Shown: positions 15,696-22,649 of the stretch, piece after piece
Numbering within the stretch: position 1 is the first letter of the stretch
How the letters are laid out: each line of letters begins with the position of its first letter
Virus record (IMG/VR): IMGVR_UViG_3300035182_000761
Location: 1-33,995 of that record
Length of the DNA stretch: 33,995 nt
Direction: 5' to 3' (one strand)
From: a virus
Notes under the pieces: generated by a model
The model's database searches: none
The model's input: only the letters and a program-made list of their open reading frames with translations
Told to the model about the DNA's origin: nothing
Made by a program: the position numbers and the translations under genes

Positions 15696-16826
15696 TCATG
15701 CCGTGCGACCAAACGCCCGACGTGCTCCTGCGCTGCTCGACGAAACTAGCTTCAGTCCGCCTACCTTGCGTTCAGAGTAAGACCCCACCAAGTCCTCTGG
15801 CAACCCGGCTTTAATTGCCTGTGTCGGGGTGCAAGCGCCGGGCTTGCTGATGTCCACACCCATCATTTGCCCGAGAGCGATGACCTCTTCAATGGGCTTC
15901 GTCCACCCAACGCGACCCGAGGTTGACTCCAGCGCAAAGCCGGGGACGACCTTACCCGCTTTAATCTCAGACGCAGCCATCTCTTCGAGGCCGGTCTTAC
16001 GTGCTTCAAGCCGCGCAAGATGGTGGTTGAGTAGGGAGAGCTCGGTGCCCAAGGCTGCGTCGGATAGCACAAGGGGAACAGGGCTGCCCGAGTATTCCAT
16101 CGCGCTAAACCCCGCCTGTTGCACCGCCTCGCATACGTGCCGCGCCGAGCAGTACCGGCACTCTGAGTTCGGTACACACTTGGCATCGACGCGCAACCAT
16201 GCGGCTCCTGCTGCGGCACGCAGAATGTTGAAGTAGGGGCGAAGCTCGCTGGCGTTAATGACCCATTCGCGGATCGGGCCATCCCGATGATAGTTGCGTG
16301 GTTGCACGACACGGAAGCGAAGGGTGAAGAACTGGTCATCTACATCGGATCCCCGCTTTACCCCAAGTTGCTCCAGGATGCCCGCCGCGTAGGTAATAAG
16401 CTGCCAGTTCTCGAACACATCAACGAACCCGTGCCCGTATTTGAAATCCCAAATCGTGATGATGCCCGAATCGTGATGCCAGGCGTCCGGGGTGCCGCCG
16501 CAATCCGAGTGGATCGCGTGGCAAGCCATCGTTTTCTCGATGTGCAGCGCGCCGCCGAGACGAGCGACATCCAACACACTCATAGCGTACATGTCGGCGG
16601 CGTCCAGCATTTCCTCGGTGACTTCGACGCCATTGGGTGCTACCGTGCCGATCGATGCTTGTGCATTGAGGATGCTCTCGCTCGCTACCCAATGCGCCGC
16701 CGTACCTTCAAGCGAAGCGGGGGAGTCTTCACCGGGGTAGAGCGCGCATAAAGCCACGCTGCCGGGGCAGGCCACCCAACGCGCCGCCGACGAGGCGGCC
16801 AGGGGGAAGTGGAAAAGCTCGCTCAT
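15696..16826 (-). CDS. DUF2800 PD-(D/E)XK nuclease-like protein
   Basis: The 376-residue protein has the RecB-like nuclease layout of DUF2800. It starts with AASSAARWVACPGS, then GTAAHWVASE (Glu40 region), GGTPDAWHH with Asp114, IWDFKYG with Asp127 and Lys129, and WQLITYA with Gln142. A Cys cluster near residues 215-232 (CVPNSECRYCSARHVCEA) resembles the Fe-S cluster of Cas4/AddB-type nucleases. It probably processes DNA ends during replication or recombination. The ATG overlaps the upstream gene's stop. The family is common beside this type of polymerase and SSB in phages. Confidence 0.88.
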   Translation of the reverse strand: MSELFHFPLAASSAARWVACPGSVALCALYPGEDSPASLEGTAAHWVASESILNAQASIGTVAPNGVEVTEEMLDAADMYAMSVLDVARLGGALHIEKTMACHAIHSDCGGTPDAWHHDSGIITIWDFKYGHGFVDVFENWQLITYAAGILEQLGVKRGSDVDDQFFTLRFRVVQPRNYHRDGPIREWVINASELRPYFNILRAAAGAAWLRVDAKCVPNSECRYCSARHVCEAVQQAGFSAMEYSGSPVPLVLSDAALGTELSLLNHHLARLEARKTGLEEMAASEIKAGKVVPGFALESTSGRVGWTKPIEEVIALGQMMGVDISKPGACTPTQAIKAGLPEDLVGSYSERKVGGLKLVSSSSAGARRAFGRTA

Positions 16827-17509
16827 ACGACCAATCCCAGCTCACGAGCAACGGCAGGAATCAGATCGGGGCGGTTGATAAGCCCCGGTAGGTTGGACAC
16901 GCCATGCTTGACACAGGCATCGACAATATCATCACGCGTGAACCGTTGCGAAGTTACGCCAGCAGTCACGTGTGACATGAACTCAGGGAAACTGTAACCG
17001 GTAGACGGTGCAGGCGGCGCGGGTGGCGCAGGTGGCGCAGGTGGCGCAGGTGGCGCAGGTGGCGCAGGTGGCGCGGGTGGCGCAGGTGGCGCAGGTGGCG
17101 CAGGTGGCGCAGGTGGCGGCACAAGATCGGGCGCGGCGGGAGCCATCTGCGCTACCCGTGCATCCGTGACCGCACGGTCAACCTCGGCTTGGTCGATGCC
17201 GCGCTTGCGCTTCCAGACCCCTTCGACCGTTTTGGTTTTGGTAGAGGCATGGATACGCCCATCCCACGGGAGACCATCTTTGTCGAGGCCGTCAACTACG
17301 GGGGGGTCGCTGGGAACGGTAGCCCGTGCCGCTTCCGTGGGAGGGGAAATGGAGGTCGGGCCGTTCGTAGCAATGGGCGACCCAAACACCAAGGGGGAGT
17401 CGCTGGGAGCAGTGCATGGGGCGATAAACGCCGTCAGGTACTTAACGACGAGCTCAAGCTCAATGGGATCAGTTGAAGCTGGGTTGGTAATTCGTATCTC
17501 TACACTCAT
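16823..17509 (-). CDS. Phage replication-operon protein with (PPA)n linker
   Basis: The 228-residue protein is the first gene of the leftward operon; AAGGAG precedes its ATG. The N-terminal ~130 residues contain DKDGLPWDGRIHASTKTKTV followed by GVWKRKRG, a pattern I recognise in phage proteins of this operon type without a known function. A run of about a dozen PPA units follows, forming a stiff linker. A C-terminal helical domain (~60 residues, YSFPEFMSHVT...) resembles a small protein-protein contact module. It may bridge replication proteins; this is inference. The stop overlaps the DUF2800 start. Confidence 0.78.
   Translation of the reverse strand: MSVEIRITNPASTDPIELELVVKYLTAFIAPCTAPSDSPLVFGSPIATNGPTSISPPTEAARATVPSDPPVVDGLDKDGLPWDGRIHASTKTKTVEGVWKRKRGIDQAEVDRAVTDARVAQMAPAAPDLVPPPAPPAPPAPPAPPAPPAPPAPPAPPAPPAPPAPPAPSTGYSFPEFMSHVTAGVTSQRFTRDDIVDACVKHGVSNLPGLINRPDLIPAVARELGLVV
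17013..17119. repeat. 9-bp tandem repeat encoding the PPA linker
   Basis: About a dozen nearly perfect copies of GGTGGCGCA (plus-strand reading) are translated on the minus strand as Pro-Pro-Ala. Only occasional A/G changes are seen. Copy number is prone to slippage but stays in frame, so linker length can vary freely. Confidence 0.92.
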
Positions 17510-17527
17510 TTTTTCTTTAACTCCTTA

Positions 17528-17556
17528 TTGACGAAGATTCAAGCGTAGCGTATATT
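17528..17556 (+). promoter_or_regulatory. Rightward sigma70-type promoter
   Basis: TTGACG at 17528-17533 and TATATT at 17551-17556 are separated by exactly 17 bases. This gives a near-consensus promoter about 30 bases before the first rightward gene at 17592. It should drive the helicase-methyltransferase-primase operon. Confidence 0.68.
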
Positions 17557-17570
17557 GACATTCTTGTCAA
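17542..17570 (-). promoter_or_regulatory. Leftward sigma70-type promoter
   Basis: On the minus strand TTGACA (17570-17565) is a perfect -35 box. After 17 bases comes TACGCT (17547-17542), a weaker -10. The first leftward gene starts at 17509 behind an AAGGAG site. The promoter overlaps the rightward one, so the two compete for polymerase. Confidence 0.55.
17555..17570. promoter_or_regulatory. Palindromic operator between divergent promoters
   Basis: TTGACATTCTTGTCAA is a perfect 6-bp inverted repeat around a TTCT spacer. It covers the end of the rightward -10 and start site, and all of the leftward -35. A dimeric repressor bound here would silence both operons. The regulator is not identified; the TetR-type HTH protein at 23996 is one candidate. 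Confidence 0.55.
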
Positions 17571-17591
17571 CAACTTTAGAGAGGCTAAGAA

Positions 17592-17849
17592 ATGCTGGAC
17601 TATCTTGAAGTAAAACGGTTCTACGCCGATAAGCTGCGCGACGATGCCGACGGTATAGGCCGCGTGGAATCCGCTTTCTTCCACACGATCAAAATGGCGT
17701 ACCTGAGAGGCGTTGCGGATGGTGAGCGAGGGAATCGGAGCAGTGTGGATGAAGCCGTTGCCTGGCTTACCGACCGTGGCACAATGTACTTCGACAAAGA
17801 AGACGCCCAGCGGGACTGCGACGGAATCATCCAACCGCTCTACGAATGA
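17592..17849 (+). CDS. Hypothetical small phage protein
   Basis: The 85-residue acidic protein starts MLDYLEVKRFYADKLRDDAD and ends in GIIQPLYE. It is the first gene of the rightward operon and has GAGG before its ATG. It is mostly helical in appearance, with AFFHTIKMAYLRGVADGER in the middle. No known domain. Its stop overlaps the helicase ATG (ATGA), so the two are translated together. Confidence 0.72.
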   Translation: MLDYLEVKRFYADKLRDDADGIGRVESAFFHTIKMAYLRGVADGERGNRSSVDEAVAWLTDRGTMYFDKEDAQRDCDGIIQPLYE

Positions 17850-20506
17850 TCGTCCTCCGTGATTACCAAGAACAGCTTTACGGCGATATTCACGCTGCGT
17901 GGGATAGAGGCGTGCGCAACGTGCTGGCAGTAGCGCCCACCGGTAGCGGCAAGACAAGCGTGTTCGCCAAAGTCATTTACGATCACCCTGGCGCGTCGAT
18001 CGCCATCGCCCACCGGAATGAGCTGGTGAGCCAGATCAGTATGGCGCTGGCGCGTAATGGCGTGCGGCATCGCATTATCGGGTCGAAAGAGGCGGTGCGA
18101 ACGTGCGTCAGCCTGCATGTGAGCGAATTGCGCCGGTCGTACTTCGATCCTGACGCGGCACACGGTGTCGCTGGCGTTGACACACTGGTGAAGCGCCCGC
18201 CTGACGATCCGTGGTTTCGTCGGGTTTCGTTGTGGGTTCAGGACGAGTGCTTCGTCGCCGGGACTTTGGTGGACGGGAGGCCCATCGAGACTATCCGCGT
18301 GGGCGATATTGTGACTGCTTTCGATGAGGCCGCCGGGACTTTTCATCAGCGTTCGGTCACCCGCCTTTTTCGCAATCTCGCTCCAGAAAACATGGTGCGG
18401 GTAGAAACAAAAGGGCGTCATGTCTTATATTGTACTCCCGGCCATCCTTTCTGGACGAAACGCGGATGGGTTGAAGCCGGGAACCTGCTCAAAACTGATG
18501 AGGTATTAAGCCATGAACTGCACGCAATGCGGAGTCCCGGTGCCGGAAACGAACGAAGCGCAGCGGTATCGCTATCGGAAGACTGGCAACATCTTTTGTA
18601 CCAAAAAGTGTGGGATGTTGTTCAGAGAAGCCAAACGAACCCCCGAGTGGTCTACTCGCCCGGTTGTCGAGCGGGAAAAAGTATCGTGCCACGTATGCTC
18701 GAAGCCGTCCGATCTCTCGGGGCACAGGGCAAGCCAGTACCTAAAGACTGGGCGAGCGTATTGCAGTCGGGAGTGCTCAAACAAATACCGGGCGCAGCGA
18801 TCTTCCGAGACGGTGACACTGACCAACCAAAAGTATGCTTCTGCCCGAATGAAAGCCAACAACCCGATGCGAAACCCAGAGACGCGAGCCAAGGTGAGCC
18901 TGCGGCTCAAAGCGACGGGACATCAGCCGGTCGTGCGCGGGGGGAATGGTCGCCCTGCAACTCTGCCGGAACAAACACTACTGACGCTATTCGCGGGGCT
19001 GGGGTTCATGGCGCAACCGGCGATCCGAACTGGGGTGAAAAAAGGAGATATTCGCCGAATCCCGCCGTCGTACAAACCGGACTTGGGGAATTTCCAATTG
19101 AAGATTGCCCTGGAAGCGGACGGCGGAAGCCACTGTGGGCGGAAGCACCTGGACGAGAAGAAGGATGCTTTTCTGAATGGGTTGGGCTGGACAGTATTGA
19201 GGTTTGCCAACGCGGAGATCCTGGAACGCCCAGACCAAGTGGTGACGACGGTTATGTCTACAATCTTGAAGTCGCTGGGTTCCACACCTACGTCGCCAAC
19301 GGCATAGTCGTTCACAACTGCCACCACCTCCTCGCTGATAACAAGTGGGGCAAGGCCACCGCCCTTTTCCCCAATGCCAAAGGGCTCGGCGTGACCGCCA
19401 CACCGACGCGCGCCGACGGCAAAGGGCTGGGTCGGCACGCTGACGGCCTGATGGACGTGATGGTGGAATCGCCGGGGATGCGGGAACTGATCGGGCTAGG
19501 GTTTCTGACAGATTATCGAATCTTCGCGCCACCCAGCGACATCAACCTGGCCGACGTACCGACCAGCGCGAGCGGCGACTTCAGCCCCGAACCGCTGCGC
19601 GCCGCCGTCCACAAATCTCACGTGGTTGGTGACACGGTGCAACACTACCTGCGCATTGCTCCGGGCAAACTGGGGGTGACGTTTGCGGTGGACGTGGAAG
19701 GCGCAACGGAACTGGCGGCAGCCTACCGTCAAGCCGGGGTTCCCGCCGAAGTGGTAAGCGCCAACACCCCACCCGCCTTGCGCGCCGCCATCCTCGCCCG
19801 CTTCGCTCGGGGCGACCTGAAGCAACTGGTGAACGTTGACCTTTTTGGCGAAGGGTTTGACTTGCCCGCCATCGAAGTCGTCAGCATGGCGCGACCCACG
19901 CAGTCCTTCGCACTCTTCTCGCAACAATTCGGTCGCTCGCTACGCCCGCTGCCCGGCAAGAGCCACGCGATCATCATTGACCACGTGAGCAACGTCATGC
20001 GCCACGGCCTACCCGACGCACCGCGAGTGTGGACGCTGGATCGCCGCGAGCGCCGGGCGCGCGGTAAACCCGACGATGTAATCCCGGTTCGCACCTGCCC
20101 GTCGTGCCTATCTGTCTACGAGCGCATCTACCGGGAATGCCCGTTCTGCGGCCACTACCCGGAACCCGCCGGGCGCTCAGGGCCAGAGATGGTTGACGGC
20201 GACCTCGCCGAGCTATCACCCGAAGCGTTGGCGCGGTTACGTGGCGAGATCGACAAGCCGCTGGTACTGCCGTTCGGTGCCGCGCCGGAGGTGGTGGGAG
20301 CGGTGAAGAAGCGCCATCGTGAGCGCGAGCAGGCACAGTTGGCCCTGCGGGAAGCGATGGCGCGTTGGGGCGGCGCGCGGGTGGCCGAGGGGATGACTCT
20401 GAGCCAGGCGCAACGGCGGTTTTATATCAGCTTTGGCATCGACGTGGCTTCAGCGCAAGCGCTGGGACGGGCAGATGCGGACACATTGCGGGGGAGGCTG
20501 GAATGA
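17846..20506 (+). CDS. DExH-box helicase interrupted by an intein
   Basis: The precursor has 886 codons; removing the intein (residues 135-491) leaves a 529-residue superfamily 2 helicase. Visible motifs are LRDYQEQLY (start), Walker A PTGSGKT at 31-37, IAHRNELVSQ (Ia), the DECH box split by the intein, GVTATPTR (III), VNVDLFGEGFDLPAIEVV (V) and QQFGRSLRP (VI). A zinc ribbon (CPSC...CPFCGH) begins at precursor residue 751. It should unwind or remodel DNA during phage replication or repair. Because the intein separates DE from CHH, only the spliced protein can hydrolyse ATP. The start overlaps the preceding stop, and the stop overlaps the next start. Confidence 0.95.
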   Translation: MIVLRDYQEQLYGDIHAAWDRGVRNVLAVAPTGSGKTSVFAKVIYDHPGASIAIAHRNELVSQISMALARNGVRHRIIGSKEAVRTCVSLHVSELRRSYFDPDAAHGVAGVDTLVKRPPDDPWFRRVSLWVQDECFVAGTLVDGRPIETIRVGDIVTAFDEAAGTFHQRSVTRLFRNLAPENMVRVETKGRHVLYCTPGHPFWTKRGWVEAGNLLKTDEVLSHELHAMRSPGAGNERSAAVSLSEDWQHLLYQKVWDVVQRSQTNPRVVYSPGCRAGKSIVPRMLEAVRSLGAQGKPVPKDWASVLQSGVLKQIPGAAIFRDGDTDQPKVCFCPNESQQPDAKPRDASQGEPAAQSDGTSAGRARGEWSPCNSAGTNTTDAIRGAGVHGATGDPNWGEKRRYSPNPAVVQTGLGEFPIEDCPGSGRRKPLWAEAPGREEGCFSEWVGLDSIEVCQRGDPGTPRPSGDDGYVYNLEVAGFHTYVANGIVVHNCHHLLADNKWGKATALFPNAKGLGVTATPTRADGKGLGRHADGLMDVMVESPGMRELIGLGFLTDYRIFAPPSDINLADVPTSASGDFSPEPLRAAVHKSHVVGDTVQHYLRIAPGKLGVTFAVDVEGATELAAAYRQAGVPAEVVSANTPPALRAAILARFARGDLKQLVNVDLFGEGFDLPAIEVVSMARPTQSFALFSQQFGRSLRPLPGKSHAIIIDHVSNVMRHGLPDAPRVWTLDRRERRARGKPDDVIPVRTCPSCLSVYERIYRECPFCGHYPEPAGRSGPEMVDGDLAELSPEALARLRGEIDKPLVLPFGAAPEVVGAVKKRHREREQAQLALREAMARWGGARVAEGMTLSQAQRRFYISFGIDVASAQALGRADADTLRGRLE
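18248..19318 (+). mobile_element. Intein in the DExH box of the helicase (357 residues)
   Basis: The intein begins with Cys1 in CFVAGTLVDGRPIETIRVGD (block A). Block B is YCTPGHPFWTKRGWVEAGNLL, with the TxxH-type residues. The C-terminal blocks read GYVYNLEVAGFHTYVANGIV and end in VHN, followed by extein Cys+1 (CHH). Nucleophile, penultimate His, terminal Asn and +1 Cys are all present, so splicing should work. The N-terminal splicing part ends near 18512 and the C-terminal part starts near 19244. The ~240 codons between them are open but show no LAGLIDADG or HNH motif. That segment instead carries a homing-endonuclease-like gene in another frame. Confidence 0.95.
18513..19307 (+). CDS. EDxHD-type homing endonuclease nested out of frame within the intein
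   Basis: The 264-residue ORF starts at ATG 18513, with GAGG ten bases upstream, and lies in a different frame from the helicase-intein. It has two zinc-finger-like units, C3-x2-C6-x22-C29-x3-C33 and C59-x2-C62-x21-C84-x3-C88. A NUMOD3-like segment (NPMRNPETRAKVSLRLK, 117-133) follows. The nuclease core resembles Vsr/PD-(D/E)XK proteins: Glu153, Asp190, E201-x-D203-G-x-x-H207 and Asp214, then GWTVLRFANAEI. EDxHD enzymes are known beside split inteins in phage metagenomes. It fills exactly the intein linker and its last ~20 codons overlap the splicing domain. It probably cuts intein-free helicase genes to spread the element. Confidence 0.9.
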   Translation: MNCTQCGVPVPETNEAQRYRYRKTGNIFCTKKCGMLFREAKRTPEWSTRPVVEREKVSCHVCSKPSDLSGHRASQYLKTGRAYCSRECSNKYRAQRSSETVTLTNQKYASARMKANNPMRNPETRAKVSLRLKATGHQPVVRGGNGRPATLPEQTLLTLFAGLGFMAQPAIRTGVKKGDIRRIPPSYKPDLGNFQLKIALEADGGSHCGRKHLDEKKDAFLNGLGWTVLRFANAEILERPDQVVTTVMSTILKSLGSTPTSPTA

Positions 20507-20757
20507 GCCACCTCGCCCTCTTCGCCTCCGCGTTCTTCACCGTATTCTTGTTGGGTTTCCAGCAAAAGAACGTCCACGGCGGCCACTATTTCGCAGCGGC
20601 CATCACCAGTTTTGGCATCGGCACGGCGCAGATTTTCCTGTGGCGGCTGGTTCCACACGCCAACGCCAGCGAGATCGCAGCTACCTTGCTCGGCGGGCCG
20701 GTCGGCATCGTCGCGGCGATGTGGCTACATCCACGAATTATGAGGAAACACAAATGA
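20503..20757 (+). CDS. Small phage membrane protein
   Basis: The 84-residue protein has about three hydrophobic helices: SHLALFASAFFTVFLLGFQQ, YFAAAITSFGIGTAQIFLW, and ATLLGGPVGIVAAMW. The end is basic (HPRIMRKHK). I recognise this LLG-QQ-NV...AAAITS-GIG...GG--GI-A-MW pattern in many phages, always without assigned function. ATG overlaps the helicase stop. It is an inner-membrane protein expressed early, possibly acting on the host envelope or on superinfection. Confidence 0.82.
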   Translation: MSHLALFASAFFTVFLLGFQQKNVHGGHYFAAAITSFGIGTAQIFLWRLVPHANASEIAATLLGGPVGIVAAMWLHPRIMRKHK

Positions 20758-20954
20758 TCTGCATAAACGAACAAGAAATCGGCTATTACCGTGACACTCT
20801 GGCGCTGCTGCTGGCCGTCCACTCTCTCGACCCTGATCCTTCCTTGCGCGCGGCAGCGCTTGAGATACTCGCCAAGGATGGCGCGACAGATACCGCGAGT
20901 GCGCAGACCGTCCTGCTTGGGCGCATCCTTGAAATGTCGGAGAAGTTCTTATGA
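20754..20954 (+). CDS. Hypothetical small acidic protein
   Basis: The 66-residue acidic helical protein (MICINEQEIGYYRDTLALLL...) is preceded by GAGGAAA. Its ATG overlaps the previous gene's end, and its stop overlaps a 16-codon micro-ORF leading to the VRR-NUC gene. No domain recognised. Confidence 0.68.
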   Translation: MICINEQEIGYYRDTLALLLAVHSLDPDPSLRAAALEILAKDGATDTASAQTVLLGRILEMSEKFL

Positions 20955-21001
20955 GATACCTGATCGGCATCAAAGTCATGGAGGCGGTATGGACAGTTTA
21001 G
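20951..21001 (+). other. Micro-ORF bridging to the VRR-NUC gene
   Basis: A 16-codon frame (MRYLIGIKVMEAVWTV) begins at an ATGA overlap with the previous stop and ends just inside the VRR-NUC coding region. It may keep ribosomes on the message between the two genes. Whether the peptide matters is unknown. Confidence 0.3.
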
Positions 21002-21462
21002 AAGCGTGGGCAATGCGTCATCACGTCGGTCTCGATGCCCTGGTCGAACTGCGGGCACTCCTGCTGCCCTCCGACGTGGGCGTGGCAGTAGCGGGCGCCA
21101 GCGAGGCCGCCATCCAGACACAGGTGCGGCTCGAAGCCTCGCGGCTCGGCGGGCGCTTATGGCGCAATAACGTAGGCGCGGGGGTACTGCAAGACGGCTC
21201 GTTTATCCGTTGGGGATTGTGCAATGACTCGGCGCAGATTAACAAAGTTGTCAAGTCGGCGGATTTATGTGGCATTATGCCGGTTCTGATTACTCAGGAG
21301 CAGGTTGGCCAAGTCTTTGGCCGTTTTGTGAGCCGGGAAATCAAGGCTGCGGGCTGGAAGTATCGCGGGACTGACCGGGAAGTGGCTCAAGCGCGTTGGG
21401 CTGAAATGATTAACGCGCTGGGCGGAGATGCCCGCTTTGCAACCGGAACTGGGACATTATGA
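20989..21462 (+). CDS. VRR-NUC domain nuclease
   Basis: The start at 20989 is selected because GGAGG lies four bases upstream; the longer in-frame ORF runs over the previous gene. The 157-residue product has a VRR-NUC fold: Glu39 and Gln45 in SEAAIQTQVRLEA, RLWRNNVGAG, SADLCG (Asp92), E117-x-K119 and AQARWAEMI, ending in GGDARFATG. This is a PD-(D/E)XK nuclease family found in phages, related to Holliday-junction and flap-cleaving enzymes. A role in recombination or replication-intermediate processing is likely. Confidence 0.85.
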   Translation: MDSLEAWAMRHHVGLDALVELRALLLPSDVGVAVAGASEAAIQTQVRLEASRLGGRLWRNNVGAGVLQDGSFIRWGLCNDSAQINKVVKSADLCGIMPVLITQEQVGQVFGRFVSREIKAAGWKYRGTDREVAQARWAEMINALGGDARFATGTGTL

Positions 21463-22160
21463 GAGTGCTTATTGCCTGCGAGTACAGTGGCGTAATGCGG
21501 GAAGCGTTCCGCGCCCTTGGCCACGAGGCTTTTAGTTGTGACCTGCTGCCGAGCGAAGACAACAGCCGCTTTCATATTCAGGGCGATGTAGCGCCTCTGC
21601 TCGTTGAGGGGTGGGATTTGATGATCGCGCACCCGCCCTGCACTTATTTGAGCGTGAGCGGGATGCACTGGACGACGCGCGGATTGCGCGACCCACAGCT
21701 TACCGAGGACGCGCTTGAGTTTGTACGCCTGCTGATGGATGCACCGATACCACGAATCGCTGTAGAAAACCCAGTGAGCGTAATTTCAAGTCGCATTCGC
21801 AAACCTGACCAGATCATAAACCCGTATCAGTTTGGCGACGATGCCAGCAAGAAAACCTGCTTATGGCTGAAAGGCTTGCCGTTGCTTACCCCGACACAAT
21901 ACATTGAGCCGAGAATTGTGAACGGGAAAAAGCGGTGGGCGAATCAGTGCGATTCTGGACAAAACAATTTGGGGCCAAGCGATGACAGATGGAAAGAACG
22001 ATCAAGGACATTCGCCGGAATTGCAAAATCTATGGCAGACCAGTGGGGAGGAGCTGGCATATTTACTGGGGATAACTGCGGGGAAATTACGCGACCTGAA
22101 AAGCAATCCACAATTTTCGAGCTATTCGGAACGGATAGCGTACCGGGCAGGACGGATTAA
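21459..22160 (+). CDS. Cytosine-C5-methyltransferase-like protein
   Basis: The first ~200 of 233 residues match the phage family starting MRVLIACEYSGVMREAFRAL. It has HIQGDV, the PPC catalytic element in IAHPPCTYLSVSGMHW, the ENP element in IAVENPVSVISS, and RSRTFAGIAKSMADQWG. Homologues usually end there. The remaining ~30 residues lie over another reading frame that looks coding. It probably methylates or binds phage DNA; the GxG SAM loop of classic C5 enzymes is modified (ACEYSG), so activity is likely but unproven. ATG overlaps the VRR-NUC stop. Confidence 0.85.
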   Translation: MRVLIACEYSGVMREAFRALGHEAFSCDLLPSEDNSRFHIQGDVAPLLVEGWDLMIAHPPCTYLSVSGMHWTTRGLRDPQLTEDALEFVRLLMDAPIPRIAVENPVSVISSRIRKPDQIINPYQFGDDASKKTCLWLKGLPLLTPTQYIEPRIVNGKKRWANQCDSGQNNLGPSDDRWKERSRTFAGIAKSMADQWGGAGIFTGDNCGEITRPEKQSTIFELFGTDSVPGRTD

Positions 22161-22176
22161 GGGAATGACGCAATGA
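21982..22176 (+). CDS. Small protein overlapping the methyltransferase 3' end
   Basis: The 64-residue frame begins inside the methyltransferase gene and runs 16 bases past its stop. Its TGA forms an ATGA overlap with the next gene, as real neighbours do here. The C-terminal ~45 residues (GEELAYLLGITAGKLRDLKS...) look like a natural helical protein, perhaps HTH-like. The true start may be further downstream than ATG 21982. If real, most of it is encoded in two frames at once. Confidence 0.5.
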   Translation: MTDGKNDQGHSPELQNLWQTSGEELAYLLGITAGKLRDLKSNPQFSSYSERIAYRAGRIKGMTQ

Positions 22177-22406
22177 CAACTGAGCAACCGCAACCCACAA
22201 ACGAAACCGCTTGCGGAGCGTCCCTCTCGGATGCCGAGTTAGGGCGTAGCAGTTTCGAGGCGTGGGCCGAAATGCAGGCGTATTTTGGCTATGAAGAAGG
22301 CGACCAGCTACTACTGGAACGGGACGGGGAAGGCTACACCGACTCATGTGTTCACGCGGCATGGATGGGCTATTTACTCGGGTCTGACACGAAAAGGGGA
22401 GCGTAG
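22173..22406 (+). CDS. Small FEAW-type phage protein
   Basis: The 77-residue acidic protein contains SSFEAWAEMQAYFGYEEGD and later VHAAWMGYLLGS. This FEAW...Y...AAW-x pattern is common in short phage early proteins and is shared with 11908-12102 on the other strand. Its ATG overlaps the stop of the 64-residue frame before it. No function known. Confidence 0.7.
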   Translation: MTTEQPQPTNETACGASLSDAELGRSSFEAWAEMQAYFGYEEGDQLLLERDGEGYTDSCVHAAWMGYLLGSDTKRGA

Positions 22407-22409
22407 GAA

Positions 22410-22601
22410 ATGGCAGACAGTGCGCTGAAAAAGATTTTGCGAGAAACGATTTTTATCTTGGCGGTTATCGCCTTGACCATTCTTGTTGTTTTGACGATTG
22501 ACGCTATCCAGGCAACAAGAGACTTTGCGACCGCTCCCGCTAGTGCGCTGATTGCGATAGTGATTAGCTTTGTCTTGTCCAGGATAAGGCGCTGGCTATG
22601 A
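22410..22601 (+). CDS. Small membrane protein with two spans
   Basis: The 63-residue protein has AGGAA before its ATG. It has two hydrophobic helices, IFILAVIALTILVVLTIDAI and ALIAIVISFVLSRI, with a basic C-terminus (RRWL). It lies in the early operon, far from the lysis genes, so a holin role is less likely than host-envelope modification. No family recognised. Confidence 0.68.
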   Translation: MADSALKKILRETIFILAVIALTILVVLTIDAIQATRDFATAPASALIAIVISFVLSRIRRWL

Positions 22602-22649
22602 ATTCAGGGGCGGGCGGCTGGTAAACGAAGGCACAAAAGGATGAATGCG

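Noticed and set aside
18987-19532. Minus-strand ORFs across the intein/helicase
   Set aside because: Low-complexity Arg/Pro/Ala composition without a ribosome-binding site; shadows of the two plus-strand coding frames.
20791-20988. Upstream extension of the VRR-NUC gene
   Set aside because: It overlaps the 66-residue gene in another frame, and a GGAGG site marks ATG 20989.
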